Source: Zizania palustris
Taxonomy: Eukaryota; Streptophyta; Magnoliopsida; Poales; Poaceae
Assembly: GCA_019279435.1 (NCBI GenBank)
Contig: JAAALK010000082.1
Location: 17,575,116-17,639,115 of the forward strand
Direction: 5' to 3'
DNA: 64,000 nt
The number at the start of each line of letters is the position of its first letter. Position 1 is the stretch's first letter. A model generated the notes under the pieces. The model searched no databases, had not been told where the DNA came from, and saw only the letters and a list, made by a program, of their open reading frames with translations. This document shows positions 43,230-55,202 of this stretch, in pieces. A program made the translations under genes and the position numbers.

Positions 43230-43963
43230 ATGCCAGGTCACTGCGTGCACGGGTATCTTCGGGATCGCGATGGATTCGTCCGCCAGCTTTGGATGCCCGT
43301 GGCCTTCCTCGGATTCATCCACGAGCCCCAGTTCCATGGAGTTTACCCAGAAGAATTCGCAGGCACTTGTGACGTCACCATCACCATACGTTCCTTTGGA
43401 GAACACCCCCTTATTCATCTCAGCTATCGGAGGCCTGACCTTCGAGGTGGCGTGTTAGCGTGCCGCTTTCCAAGCCCTCACAGAGTTGAGGCTAATTTAC
43501 GATGTTTAGCTTCGAGACACCTCCTTCCATTATGTACCAATGCGCACTCCGGGAGCACACCGTAGCATCTACGTCAGTATTCTCTCTGACCGTGACACTG
43601 CCATGGCCAGGAGCACTTGTCTTCTTCAGTCCATGGATCACCTTCACACTGAGGCCATGCTTGACACCGACGATCAACACGATACTATCGACTTCTATCG
43701 TCACACGGCGAACAACCTGATTTGGGAGAACGGAGAACTGCAGCGCAAGGTCGTTGAGCTATAGCAGAATATCGCTGAGAACACCGAGCTCCGGCATCAT
43801 ATCCAGGAACTCAGAAGGACATCGAAGAGTTGGCGCTGCTGCGTCCTTGCAAGAAGAAGGCTATTAGGAAGCCCGCCCCTCGGCCTAAGCGGATCACCCC
43901 ACCGCTGACACCCTTCGGATCTTCCTCCTCTAGAACCGCTGCTCCGGGACTGGTTATCGCTTC
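43230..43963 (+). pseudogene. ORF0 upstream of gag in Tekay-2
   Basis: The ATG at 43230 follows TTCTTTGTAG, the same acceptor-like context as in Tekay-1. The first 70 residues match the Tekay-1 ORF0 (DGFVRQLWMPVAFLGFIHEP, then FHGVYPEEFAGTCDVTITIR). Frameshifts move the rest to other frames: SIYVSILSDRDTAMARSTCL and NNLIWENGELQRKVVEL at 43540-43764, then a basic end (CKKKAIRKPAPRPKRITPP) at 43850-43900. The order and the Lys/Arg cluster agree with Tekay-1. The copia insertion cuts it at 43963, near its natural end. Confidence 0.72.
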
Positions 43964-45845
43964 TGTTGGACCGGAAACGGCGACCAGAGGGGGGGTGAAT
44001 GGGAGCTTTTAAAATTTCGGGCTAAAAACTTAGCCTTCGGTTCTGTTCTGTCTTCTGCGGAACAGGCTTCGAACACTACCTTCGAAGGTCTGGTTCGGAG
44101 GTACTTCGACACCTTCGAATACAGGCTTCGGAGGAGCAAAAGTTCGAAGCCAAGATGACTTTGCTCCACGAACAACCCTCGAAAATCTACTCTGCTAAGT
44201 CAGTGCAGGCTCCGCACACGAGGTGCTTCGAGCCGGCTTCGCACTTCACCCTTCGCAGGAGTGGACAGCCCTCTGAGGACTTCGACCAAATACTTGGCGA
44301 CAGCAACTGGTGCTGGGCTTCGTACGCAAAGGTCTACACGCACACAAAACGGACCACGCTAAGGGCTTCGACACAAGAAGCACTACGGGAAAGATCAGGG
44401 CTTCGCTAGTAAGCAGCGAGGTCTTGCCTCGTGTTACACAGAGCGAAAACACACTGACAAAGCACACCTCGCACGAAAAACTACCTTCGCCTCAACAGGC
44501 TTCGGTGCACTAAACTAGCGAAGTATGCAAAGCGAGCTCAAGCAAAAAGCACAAAAAACAGGGCTTCGCCGCTTGAACAAGGAACACTGAAAATGAACTC
44601 AGGATGTATTCAATCGAAGTGTGGCTACAGGAGCTCAACAGTAAATGCTCAAAGTGTTAAATGTTACCTACCGAGCCCCCATATTTATAGCCCACGGCTT
44701 CATCCTAAGGAAGTGACTACTTTACCCCTAGGGTTTACATCCATTTTGTCTCTACAGAACTAAGGGGTACAAAAGGTAGTCCACCTTTATTTTGGAGGCT
44801 TCTCTGTCAGCTGCAGAGGGGACAGTGTCAGCCTTTTTCAGAACAGACAGTGTCAGCCTTTACAGTGTTGACTTCTGGAACCTCCCTTCGCACCGGAGGG
44901 TGCGGAAGCTTCGGCGAGAAGCCTGCAGCCTGTTGGCCTTCGCTCTGCCGAAGAAGTCCTTCGATACAGTGACGGTTTTGAGCCGAAGCCGTCAAAGCCC
45001 CTTGGGCCTTCGCACCACCACCTCCGGAGTGGAACACCACGGCTTCGCAGCTACTCCCAGCTCGAACACCGTCCGTCCGTGTACCGAAGCCATGCATGGC
45101 CGAAGCACCTCAAGTCATCCTCACTCCGAAGCCCCACCTTCGGAGTACCACCCTTCGAAGTTCCTCCTTCGTCCAAGGCCTCCGCATGAAGCATTCCATG
45201 AGCACTCCGTCGCAGTGCCTCTCCCCGAGCACACTCCTCGACGAGCCTCACCCGGACCATGCCTTCGATGCGCCTCGACTTCTGAGACCTTCGTCGGGTA
45301 CCTTCGAGTGTCTCCCTCCGGAGCACACTTCGAACACCTTGCCTCCGCAGAGGACTTGATCCACCAACTCCGAAGTCACTCCATTCGGAGTACCTTCGAA
45401 GTGCCTCACCTCCGAGGACTTTGTCTCGGAGTACCTTCAGCCGGAGCCACGCTCCGCACTCTCTGCCTTCACCTGGCACGCCTCGACCCGAGGACCGACC
45501 CAGACCACCTTCGCAGCCACCGTGACGGAGCTCCCCGCTCCCCTGGCATCAAGCCACCCGCTTGACCCAAGTTCACCTGGCTCGAACCCTGTCCGTCGCC
45601 TCCGAAGTCCCTGCGCACCACCGACAAGCAAACAAGTGTATCCAGTACTCCGGAGACCTCTCCGGGTTAACAACCTCCGGCACACACTCCGGTGTACCGC
45701 CCAAAGTACCGAAGCCATCGGTACGAACCCTGTCATCGCGTACTGTCGGACCCCTCCGACAGGTACACTCCGCTGCACAGCTGCAGCAAGCAAACACCGA
45801 ACACACTCCGGTGACACACCTCCGAACACCCTTCGGAGGTACCAC
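43964..45845 (-). repeat. Copia element 3' LTR, inner edge deleted
   Basis: Starts TGTTGGACCGG like the other LTR and shows a TATA box on the minus strand (44682-44689 on plus). It is rich in cttcgga/ttcgaag words. Near 45845 it breaks off: the last 80-100 bases of the LTR (which end CCTTGGTTTCTCA in the partner) and the polypurine tract are missing. The many ORFs across it on both strands are shadows of this biased composition. Confidence 0.85.
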
Positions 45846-46856
45846 CTGCCAAAATAAAAACTTTTCAGCACACAAGTGACCATAAAAACTCAGAAAAGAG
45901 CCAAAGCATGTCACTTGATAAAAGAATTTTTCTCCCCCTTTGTAAAAGAGTAAAAGCCCCTTTGGCAAATCTCCCCTTGATAAGAACTCCCCCTGAGTTA
46001 AGCAGATTTTTCTCCCCCTTTATGTCAAAAATCTCTCCCCTTTTCGAGATTATGCCTTCTTGCGGCGGAGAACATAGCAAATCTCTCTCCCTTTGGCAAT
46101 GCAAGCATCAAGGAGCAGTCAAAAAATGCAAAGCTTCGAAATGAATAGAATTGCAAAGACATATAATGCAAAAATATGCCAACAGTAATACCAATGTTCA
46201 TGTGCTCAGCTCAATTTAACATTCTGTGAAACAAGATGATGGCATGTGATTTTGTCATTTTGAGATAAAAGCATCACCACTTAATCATAGCAGCTAGACA
46301 TGTGAAGGCAAGGACTGCGCAAAGCTAACAATTTCTACCCTAGACAGACAAGTCTTGTTCAAAAAGGAGCTTTGAAAGCAAACTTGATGATTAATTAATT
46401 TTGTTGTTCTTTTCTTAATGCCAGGGGTTATTTGTTTGTCCACCTTATACTTTCCAATCAGGCCAAGCCTAGGCATGAAAGCCATCTGAAGCTTAAGGCG
46501 GTGATTTTGGCATACACTACACTATCCCAGTTCAGACCAAAGTGCAATGGTAAGCAGTCTAGAATAGAGTAGTGCGACAAACAAACCCTCCTGGATCTTT
46601 TCATTTAAACCAGACAAATCATGGATTTTTGATTTTGATTTAGATGAATTAAATATTTTGATGAATATCCATGAATACAGAACACATTTTTCAAGTTGCA
46701 AATTTTAGCATCCAAGGAACAGTGTCTTGCTGTCAAGTAGATAAAAGATAGCTAAAAGCAGTCCTGCCTAAACAAGCTAGATACACGATTGTGCGGTGAG
46801 CAAGTTTTGATTTTAGAAAATAAAACATCATGCACAATCAATGTTCCAGACATATT
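45846..46856 (-). repeat. Region between pol and 3' LTR of the copia element
   Basis: Holds several purine tracts on the minus strand (AAAGGGGGAGAAAAATC near 46010 and 45935, CAGGGGGAGTTC near 45985), typical of SIRE/Opie-type elements. AT-rich, no ORF of merit. Confidence 0.6.
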
Positions 46857-47864
46857 TCATAGAGCTGAGCTGTCATGATTTCTTTGAATTAAAAGCAGGC
46901 ATATAATAGCAAAAGATGTAAATGCAATTTCACACATAATGAGCATATGCAAGACAATGAAAATCAGCTCCCCCTCACAAAATGCCGTAGGGATGACAAA
47001 TACCAAGTTCCCCACGCAAGTAAGCAAATCGAGAAGCATCGAGGGGTTTTGTAAAAATATCGGCAAGCTGGTGTTGGGTATCAACATATTGAAGTTCAAT
47101 ATCACCCTTCTCATTGTGATCTCTGAGAAAATATCCCGTACATCAATGTGTTTGGTTCTGGAGTGCTGAACCGGGTTGTTTGCAATACAAATAGCACTAG
47201 TGTTATCACAGAAAAGTGGAACACTCTTATATTCTAACCCAAAATCCCGCAAAGTGGAAACCATCCACAAAATCTGAGAGCAACAGCTAGCTGCAGCAAC
47301 ATATTCGGCCTCAGCCGTCGATTGTGCAACACTAGACTGTTTGCGGGAAGACCAGCAAACCAGTGAAGTACCCAGAAAATGACAAGTACCAGAGGTACTC
47401 TTCCTATCAATTCTACACCCAGCAAAGTCCGCATCGGAATAACCTCGAAGACATAAAGATGAAGACGCTGAATACCATATGCCAAATTCAAGGGTGTGTT
47501 TGAGATACCTTAGAATGCGCTTTACCGCTGGGCGGTGCGAAGCTCGTGGTGAAGCCTGAAAACGAGCGCACAGACACACAGCGAAGTGTATGTCCGGCCT
47601 CGTGGCAGTCAAGTAGAGGAGGGAGCCGATCATGCTCCGGAACTCCTTCTGATCTACGGCTTCTCCATCTTCGTCAGGGTCCAATGCTACGGATGTAGCC
47701 ATTGGAGTGGCGAGGGGCTTCGCATCGGACATGTCGAACTTCTTGAGCAGGTCCTTGGTGTACTTTGTCTGGTGGACAAAAGTACCTTGTTTGCTTTGCT
47801 TGATTTGCAAACCAAGGAAATAGGTGAGTTCACCCATCATCGACATTTCAAATTCCCTGCTCAT
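46857..47864 (-). pseudogene. Copia RT end and RNase H
   Basis: Minus strand, about 335 residues. It begins in the last part of RT (SREFEMSMMGELTYFLGLQI) and runs through the connection (GSLLYLTATRPDIHFAVCLC). RNase H has YSDADFAGCRIDRKSTSGT, STAEAEYVAAASCC and KTKHIDV, near 47160. After that the frame shifts and the tail to 46857 is not RNase H. The whole RT fingers and palm, including the YVDD box, are absent upstream. Confidence 0.88.
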
Positions 47865-49450
47865 GGTATCCTTTGATCAAGCTCACCAATGATCTGCTCG
47901 GGAGGGTGCATCCTTTGAACATGATGTGGAGCCTCGCGGCGGGATGCAGTCTCCCCCTCAACTTGTGCGTTGGAGTGGTCCAAGATGACCGATGTTGAGG
48001 TAGTCACTTCGGGACCTCGTGCCGAAGTAGTTGAAGCGGGGTCAGCTTCGGGGGTTGACGTCGAGGGTAGTAGGGGTTCATCCTGGAATTCTCCGGGATC
48101 TTCGTCTTCGAATAAGGTCTGTTCCATGTCGTGTTCATTTGCCTGTTCAAAAGCAGAACTAACAGAGGGGGTTGATTCATCAAAAGTCACATCACATGAC
48201 TCGATGACAGTGTTAGTTTCCAAGTTATAAACACGATAGGAATGACCATGAGTAGTATAACCCAAAAAGATCCCGTCAGAAGATCGCGACTCAAATTTAT
48301 CCAAATTCCCACGTTTTAGGATGAAGCAGCGACAGCCAAAAACTCGAAGATGAGTAACCTTGGGCTGTCTCCCAAAACGTAGCTCATAAGATGTCAAATT
48401 TAAAATTGAGCGCAAGAAGATTCGGTTTGAGATGTAACAAGCAGTGTTCATGGCCTCAGCCCAGAATTTTCTAGGAGTCCTATGCTCATCAAGCATCGTC
48501 CTAGCCATCTCAACCAAAGTGCGGTTTTTCTTCTCAACAACACCATTCTGTTGAGGAACCCGCGGAGCAGAGAATTGATGTTCTATGCCATGCTCCATGC
48601 AAAAGTCAACAAAGAGACTATTTTTGAACTCGGTGCCATTATCGCTTCGAATGAATTTTAATGCACCAGGGAGTTCAGTAAAAAGTCTCAAAGCCAAGCT
48701 CCGAAAGTGTGAAAACACTTCGTCCTTGCTGGCAAGAAAGAAGACCCAAGAGTAGCGAGAGAAATCGTCGACAATTACTAGAACATACCACTTGCCGCCT
48801 AAAGAACTGACCCGAGAAGGACCTACAGTGTCCATGTGGAGAAGTTCTCCGGGCTGTTCAGTCATCACTGTGGTGACTGGCGAATGCGAAGCGGCAATCA
48901 TTTTTCCATGTCGACAAGGAGCGTAAACTAAATTCTTCTCAAACTTGAGCTTGGGCAATCCTCGGATCAAGCCTAGGGCGCTCAGACGAGCGAGCAATTC
49001 AAAGCTCATATGCCCTAGTCTCCTATGCCACTTCCAAAGCTCAGAAGTCGAATGTGCAACAAGACAATGAGAAGAACCTGATGACTCTGAAAAATCAGCT
49101 CCAAAAACTCTCCCAACCCTAAAGATCTTACACACCACAACGCCATCAGAATTGAGTACTTGCGAAGTATCGCGATGGAATCGCACTTCGAAGCCCTCAT
49201 CAAGCAACTGAGATACAGACAGCAAATTGTATCCCAGGTTTTCAACCAAAGCAACATCTTTGAGAGTGAAGTTCGAATTAATTCTTACCACACCTTTACC
49301 TTTCACTCTACTCCTTCGATTGTTTCCGAAGGTGATATGTTCCCTTTGCTTGGTTGTGGTGAGGCTGGAGAACCAAGCTGCATCTCCGGTCATGTGGCGC
49401 GAACAACCGGAGTCCATGATCCACGTGCCCTCCAAGCCTCGACCTGTCGC
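47861..49450 (-). pseudogene. Copia protease and integrase
   Basis: Minus strand. The protease active-site region GTWIMDSGCSRHMTGD starts it. The integrase zinc domain has WHRRLGHMSFELL, then YAPCRHGK, where the first Cys of the CxxC pair is Tyr (the 58644 element has Cys). The core has LLHMDTVGPSRVS, RSDNGTEFKNSLF and PQQNGVVEKKNRTLVEMART, all three acidic residues present. The C-terminal part ends in ...PPEQIIGELDQRIP, just where RT should begin, and then jumps to the end of RT. The frame is open from the stop at 49451-49453, which separates it from gag. Confidence 0.9.
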
Positions 49451-51913
49451 CTACACATGATAAGAATGTCTCGATCGCTCAGTGCTGGGGTGAGTGAAAT
49501 AATGACGAGGCATCCAGCACTGAGTGACACGAGTAGTAGGCGCAGTAAAAGTAGACGGTCTACGCACATAATAATCAGAATAATGCAAAGTGCGAGGTCT
49601 ACCTACATGCTGTGAACGAACAACATGTCGAGGTCTCCTACTCTGACGAGGTACAAATCTGCTAGCCCGAGGTCTACCACCATATGGAACATGATGAAGA
49701 CCTCGAGGAGCAAAACCTCTCCGAGAATCACGAGGAGCCTCAAAAGCAGGACGATAGTAAAACTCAGACTCATGCATACCTAAAGATGGGTAATGCATGT
49801 CCTGGTAACTCATCGCCTGAGAGCGTCGCTCATCCTTGATGCGACGAAAACAAAATCCAACCAAATGACCCGCCCGCTGACAATAAGAACAATGGAACAC
49901 TCTCCTAGGGGCACTCTCATGGGTCACAGGAGCAACTCTCACAGGCTCCTTGGGTTTCTTCTGTGTGGTTTTCTTGGGAGGATTTTTCTTGGCAGGAGGA
50001 GTGGCTTTCTTTGAAGGATGGGTAGGCTTTTTGGCTGATGGGGTGTCCAACAGAGCTCTCTCTTTCTCTAGGGTGGTGGGAGAGGTAAAAACGGTTTTGG
50101 TCTTACTGTCTGAAGGTATCCTCTCAAAACCCAAACCTAGAGCTACCCCTGCTCTGTCAGCACACATCTTGGTCTTGGCCAAGAGCAAATCCATCCTACC
50201 CTTTCCCTCAGTGCATTTATTAACCACGGAAAGAAGGTATTCATTTTCTGACATGAGGTTTTCAGCTCGCTCTCTGACAGTGCCTAGCTGGTCCTTAAGG
50301 GTAATGCATGTGTCACACACAGGCTGCACGTCCTTAGAACTACCGGCCCTCTCCAATCTAGCCTCCAAATCATGAACATGCTTATCACGTAAATTAATGC
50401 TATCGCGTAATAAAGAGCAGTTCATGCAATCAATAATATCATGAGGTCTAGAATCCACCTCCAAAAGCTGCTTCTGTGTAGTCTCAAGCTCAGAAAGAGT
50501 TTGAGCATGAACAAAACGCAACTAAGCAAGCTCACTCATGACAACAGAACAGGACTCACATTCAGCATCATCAAACTTAGACTTAAGCATGGCATATTCA
50601 GTAGAAATATTTTCTAGTCTAAGTCTAAGGTCTTTTCTTTCTCTAGCAGCTTGCACAAGTAATCTATCCTGACCTAGCACTACTTCATTCAGCTCATCTA
50701 ATTTAATTAGTAGCTGGTCAGATGATAGGTTTACCTCAGATGAGTCAAGCTCATCGCCGCTGTGATCGCTGTCGGCCATGAAGCAAAGGCCGGTGAAGTC
50801 ACGTCCCTTCTTGTCCTTCTTGTCCTCCTTCCTTGGGGACTCCTTCTCCTCAGAGCTCGACTCCTCAGTTGAGGAAGTGTCGATGTCGCTGAGAGCAGCA
50901 ACAAAGGCTCTGGAAGCGGCCTTGGCTACTTTCTTAGCCATCTTGCCGCGCTTGCCCTTCACAAAGGGCTTCCTCTCCTTTTTGTGGTATTTGGGGCGCT
51001 CACTCTCATCTCTCTTCTTGACCTTGGGGCAATTGGCCTTAATGTGAGAGGTGTCGCCACATTCATAGCAGCCACTAAAACCACTTCTCCTCTGATCCCG
51101 TCTCTCATGATGAAAGCGGGTGAACCTCCGGGCAATGAGAGCAAGCTCATCATCAGCTAGAGTGTCCACCTGCTCCTTTGTGACGGAGACCAGGGAGGAC
51201 AAAGCAAAACCATCTGCAAGAACACAAGTGCCTGATGTGCTTGGTTCTGCAGTGGTGCCACGGCTAGTGCTAGAAACCAATGCCAATGGCTGTGGCAAAG
51301 AGCTTCTGTGCACAGCAAGAGATGCCTTGGCAATCTCTGTGGACTTCAGCTTGCTAAAGAGTTCGTCACAGGTCAATGTGTCATAGCCTGTGGACTCCTC
51401 AATACTGGATATCTTCACTTCCCATATGCTACGGTCAAGAGCATAGAGAAGCTTGATAGCCCTATCATGATCATTGTAAGCAAGCGTCCCGTTGGATCGC
51501 AAGTTACTCACTATCGCGTCAAAACGAGAAAACATGGCATCTACAGATTCACCAGGTGCCTGCACAAACAGCTGATACTGTTGATTGTAGGTGCTTTGGC
51601 GCCTGGCCTTAATCTGAGCAGAGCCCTCATGAAAGACAGTGAGTGTTGTCCAAATCTCCCTAGCAGTCCTAAGGTGCTGCACCCTATCGAACTCACTTCT
51701 ACTCAAACCGATGAACAATATGTTTCTTGCCTTGGAATTGGCAATATACTGATCCTTCTCAGTCTGAGAGGTGCGAGTCTTAGGGATGGAGTATTGTGAG
51801 TCCACAATCTCCCAAATTGCATTTCCTTGGCTTAACAAGTAGGCCTCCATGCGCACCTTCCAGTATGCAAAATCTGTCCCATCGAACAGAGGAATTTTAC
51901 TGCCTCTATCCAT
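49451..51913 (-). pseudogene. Copia gag
   Basis: Minus strand, ATG at 51913 (MDRGSKIPLFDGTDFAYWKV). It is the UBN2-type gag of SIRE/Opie elements: LYALDRSIWEVKISSIEEST, then the zinc knuckle CYECGDTSHIKANC near 51060. A long coiled-coil C-terminal extension follows, with a second knuckle, CSYCQRAGHLVGFC, near 49870. One TAG at 50522-50524 splits the frame; the related element has CAG at that codon. The frame ends in TAG at 49451-49453, directly before the protease in the same frame. Confidence 0.9.
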
Positions 51914-51963
51914 GTCGCCAACAGATCACAAAACCGGTTAAGGTCAACTGGTGATCTTAACCC

Positions 51964-51975
51964 GCTCTGATACCA
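51964..51975 (-). other. Primer binding site of the copia element
   Basis: On the minus strand TGGTATCAGAGC, two bases after the LTR end CAACA. It matches initiator tRNA-Met. Confidence 0.9.
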
Positions 51976-51977
51976 AT

Positions 51978-53956
51978 TGTTGGACCGGAAACGGCGACCA
52001 GAGGGGGGGTGAATGGGAGCTTTTAAAAATTCGGGCTAAAAACTAGCCTTCGGTTTCGGTTCTGTCTCCTGCGGAACAGGCTTCGAACACTACCTTCGAA
52101 GGTCTGGTTCGGAGGTACTTCGACACCTTCGAACACAGGCTTCGGAGGAGCAAAAGTTCGAAGCCAAGAAGACTTCGCTCCACTTACAACCCTCGAAAAT
52201 CTACTCTGCTTAGTCAGTGCAGGCTCCGCACACAGGGTGCTTCGAGCAGGCTTCGCACTTCACCCTTCGCAAGAGTGGAAAGCCCTCTAAGGACTTCGAC
52301 CAAGTACTTGGCAGCAGCAACTGGTGCTGAGCTTCGTACACGAAGGTCTACACGCACACAAACAGACTACACTAGGGGCTTTGACACAAGAAGCAAAACG
52401 GGCAACAATCAGGGCTTCTCTAGTAAGCAGCGAGGTCACGCCTCCTGTTACACAGAGCGAATGCACACTGACAAAACACACCTCGCACGAAAAACAACCT
52501 TCGCCTCAACAGGCTTCGGTGCACTACTACAGGCGAGGGATGCAAAGCGAGCTCAAGCAAAAGCACAAGAAACAGGGCTTCACCGCTTGAACAAGGAACA
52601 CAGAAAATGAACTCTCTGGATGTATTACAATCAAAGTATGTGGCTACAGGAGCTCAACAGTAAATGCTCAAAGTGTTAAATGTTACCTACCGAGCCCCCA
52701 TATTTATAGCCCACAGTTCACCCAAAGGAAAAGACTACATTACCCCTAGGGTTTACAAAAGATTTGTCTCTACAGAACTAAGGGGTACAAAAGGTAGTCC
52801 ACCTTTATTCTGGAGGCTTCTCTGTCAGCTTTGCAGAGGGGACAGTGTCAGCCTTTTACAGAACAGACAGTGTCAGCCTTTGCAGTCTTTGACTTTCTGC
52901 AGCCTCCCATCGCACGCGAGGGTGCGGTAGCTTCGGTGAGAAGCCTTAAGCCTGGTGGCCTTCGCTTCGCCGAAGATGACCTTCGATACAGTGACGGTTT
53001 TGAGCCGAAGCCGTCAAAACTCTTGGGCCTTCGCACCAACACCTCCGGAGTGGATCACCACGGCTTCGCAGCTTCACCCAGCTCGAACTCCGTCAGTCCG
53101 TGTACCGAAGCCATGTAGGCCGAAGCACCTCAAGTCATCCTCACTCCGAAGCCCCACCTTCGGAGTACCACCCTTCGAAGTCCCTCCTTCGTCCAAGGCC
53201 TCCGCATGAAGCATTCCATGAGCACTTCGTCGCAGTGTCTCACTCCGAGCACACTCCTCGACCAGCCTCACCCGGACCATGCCTTCGATGCGCCTCGACT
53301 TCTGAGACCTTCGTCGGGTACCTTCGAATGTCTCCCTCCGGAGCACACTTCGAATTCCATGCCTCCGCAGAGGACTTGATCCAACCAACTCCGAAGTCAC
53401 TCCATCCGGAGCACCTTCGAAGTGCCTCGCCTCCGAGGACTTTGTCTCGGAGCACCTTCAGCCGGAGCCACACTCCGCACTCTCTGCCTTCACCTGGCGC
53501 GCCTCGACCCGAGGACCGACCCGAACCACCTTCGTAGCCACCGTGACGGAGCTCCCTGCTCCCCTGGCATCAAGCCTCCCGCTTGACCCAGGTTCACCTG
53601 TTGCGAACCTTGTCCGTCGCCTCCGAAGTCCCTACGCACCACAGAAAAGCAAACAAGTGTATCCAGTACTCCGAAGACCTCTCCGGGTTAGCAACCTCCG
53701 GTACACACTCCGGTGTGCCGCCCAAAGTACCGAAGCCTTCGGTACGAACCCAGTCATCGCGTACTGTCGGACCCCTCCGACAAGCACACTCCGCTGCACA
53801 GCTGCAGCAAGCAAACACCGAACACCCTTCGGTGAACCACCTCCGAACTACCTTCGGAGGAACAACCTCCGAAGCCCCTCCGGAGGTACCCTTCGAACAG
53901 AGGGTAAAAGCCTGTCAATCACTCATCACAACACCGAAACCACCCTTGGTTTCTCA
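51978..53956 (-). repeat. Copia element 5' LTR
   Basis: 1979 bp, TGTTGGACCGG to GGTTTCTCA as read on plus; the 5' LTR of the 58644 element has almost the same length (1974). TATA box on the minus strand at 52701-52708. ORFs on both strands here (for example 53100-53537) are by-products of the repeated ttcgga words. Confidence 0.92.
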
Positions 53957-54599
53957 CTTACAAATGTCACCTTTCGAGGCATTGTATGGACGTAAGTGCT
54001 GAACACTGCTACTCTGGGATCAGACCGGTGAATCTCAATTGTTTGGAATAGACATTTGGTGAGAAGCCGAAGATAAGGTTAAAATCATCAGAGACCGGTT
54101 AAAGATAGCACAATCCAGCCAAAAGAGCTATGCCGACAATCGACGCAGAGACTTGGTATTCAAAGAGGGTGACTATGTTTATCTTCTAGTCACTCCCCTC
54201 CGAGGCACTCAGATGTTCAACATGAGGGGAAAGTTAGCTCCCTATTATGTTGGTCCCTTTTTGATCATCCGTCGGCAAGGAGAAGTGGCATATCAGTTGG
54301 AGTTACTACCCTCCTTAGCTGTAGTGCATGATGTATTTCACGTCTCCTAGTTGAAGAAGTGTCTACGGGTACTCACCGAGCAGGCAGACCTTTTGCAACT
54401 CAACATCCAAGAAGATCTGACTTATATTGAGAAGCTGATTCAGATCCTAGAAGTCAAGGAAAGGGTAACCAAAAATCGAGTGGTGCGTTTCTGCAAGGTT
54501 CAGTGGAGCAACCACCCCGTCGAAGAAGCCACTTGGGAAATAGAGAAAGAACTAAAAACTCAATACCCGAGTTATTCGAGAAACTCTCTGAGATAGAAT
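53957..54599 (+). pseudogene. Tekay-2 integrase end and chromodomain
   Basis: Starts inside integrase at LQMSPFEALYGRKC. After a frameshift it goes on with KIIRDRLKIAQSSQKSYADN, then GDYVYLLVTPLRGTQMFNMR, the GPY/F-like GKLAPYYVGPFLIIRR and HDVFHVS. A TAG at 54348-54350 is followed by LKKCLRV and the chromodomain (YIEKLIQILEVKERVTKNRV ... NHPVEEATWEIEKELK, with the Trp kept). It joins the LTR at 54600. It proves that Tekay-2 had a full pol before the loss. Confidence 0.88.
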
Positions 54600-55202
54600 T
54601 GTAACACTCCAAATTTTTAAAGGTAAAATAAATTAATAAATATAACTTCTCTTGAAATGAATTATTTTTTATTTTCAATAAAGCTGAAAATGTCCAAATA
54701 AATAAAAATCTAGAGAAATAATCATAATCTTGATATGAGAAAATTACATTATGTTCTTGAGGCCAAGATATATTTTTGCGAATTTTTACAAGTGTTTAGA
54801 ACCTTTGCAAGTAGCTCATAATTTTTAAACTATTTTCAACAATTATTTTTATTCAGAAATGAATTCTAAATAGTAGTGGGCCGCACCCTCCCTTTCTCTC
54901 TCCACATGCCGGCCCAACCCATTCACCTCTGAACCCCCTCACTAACAGATGGAACACACCTGTTGGCACCCTCCGCCTCACACCCAAGCCCCCTGGCCCA
55001 CCTGTCAGCCTCATCCCCTCTCAACGCGTGCGTCTTGGCCCACCTGTCGGCTCCGACCGTTGCTCCCTCGCGCCGTGCCCACCATTGACGGTGGCCCTGC
55101 CCTGTCAGATTCATCATCCCCGCGTCGTCGTCGCCCCCTGAGATCTCCGACCGAATCCCTCGTTGTTGGATCCGCCTCCACCATGGGCCCCACAACGAAT
55201 TA
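54600..55202 (+). repeat. Tekay-2 3' LTR, truncated
   Basis: Matches 40233-40830 with about 10% differences, then stops at about 55200 (tgggccccacaacgaatta), where a copia-like LTR begins. Confidence 0.88.

Larger units (their letters stand above)
43964..53956 (-). mobile_element. SIRE/Opie-type Ty1/copia element, defective
   Basis: Minus-strand element with LTRs at 43964-45845 (its 3' LTR, shortened) and 51978-53956 (5' LTR, 1979 bp), primer site, gag, protease, integrase and part of RT-RNase H. The LTRs differ by about 5% in the first 390 bases. The flanks GCTTC (43959-43963) and CTTAC (53957-53961) do not match, so there is no target duplication. It is the same family as the element starting at 58644. 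Confidence 0.9.
40233..55202 (+). mobile_element. Second Tekay-type chromovirus, old and largely deleted
   Basis: The left LTR is at 40233-43090. The primer site, ORF0, a nested copia element (43964-53956), the end of integrase and a chromodomain follow. The right LTR (54600-55202) is cut short. The two LTRs differ at roughly one base in ten over the 590 bp they share, so this is the oldest dated element here. Relative to Tekay-1 it lacks about 4.1 kb between ORF0 and the last part of integrase, exactly where the copia element now sits. It is related to Tekay-1 but in the opposite orientation. Confidence 0.88.

Noticed and set aside
44792..45565. 257-residue plus-strand ORF
   Set aside because: Inside a copia LTR, antisense to LTR transcription. 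It is rich in repeats of Ser/Pro/Arg caused by cttcgga words. The partner LTR at 52831-53537 does not keep the same frame.
43964..53956. Reading the copia element as one normal insertion into Tekay-2
   Set aside because: The 5-bp flanks differ and about 4.1 kb of Tekay-2 is missing across the site, so a simple insertion does not explain it.
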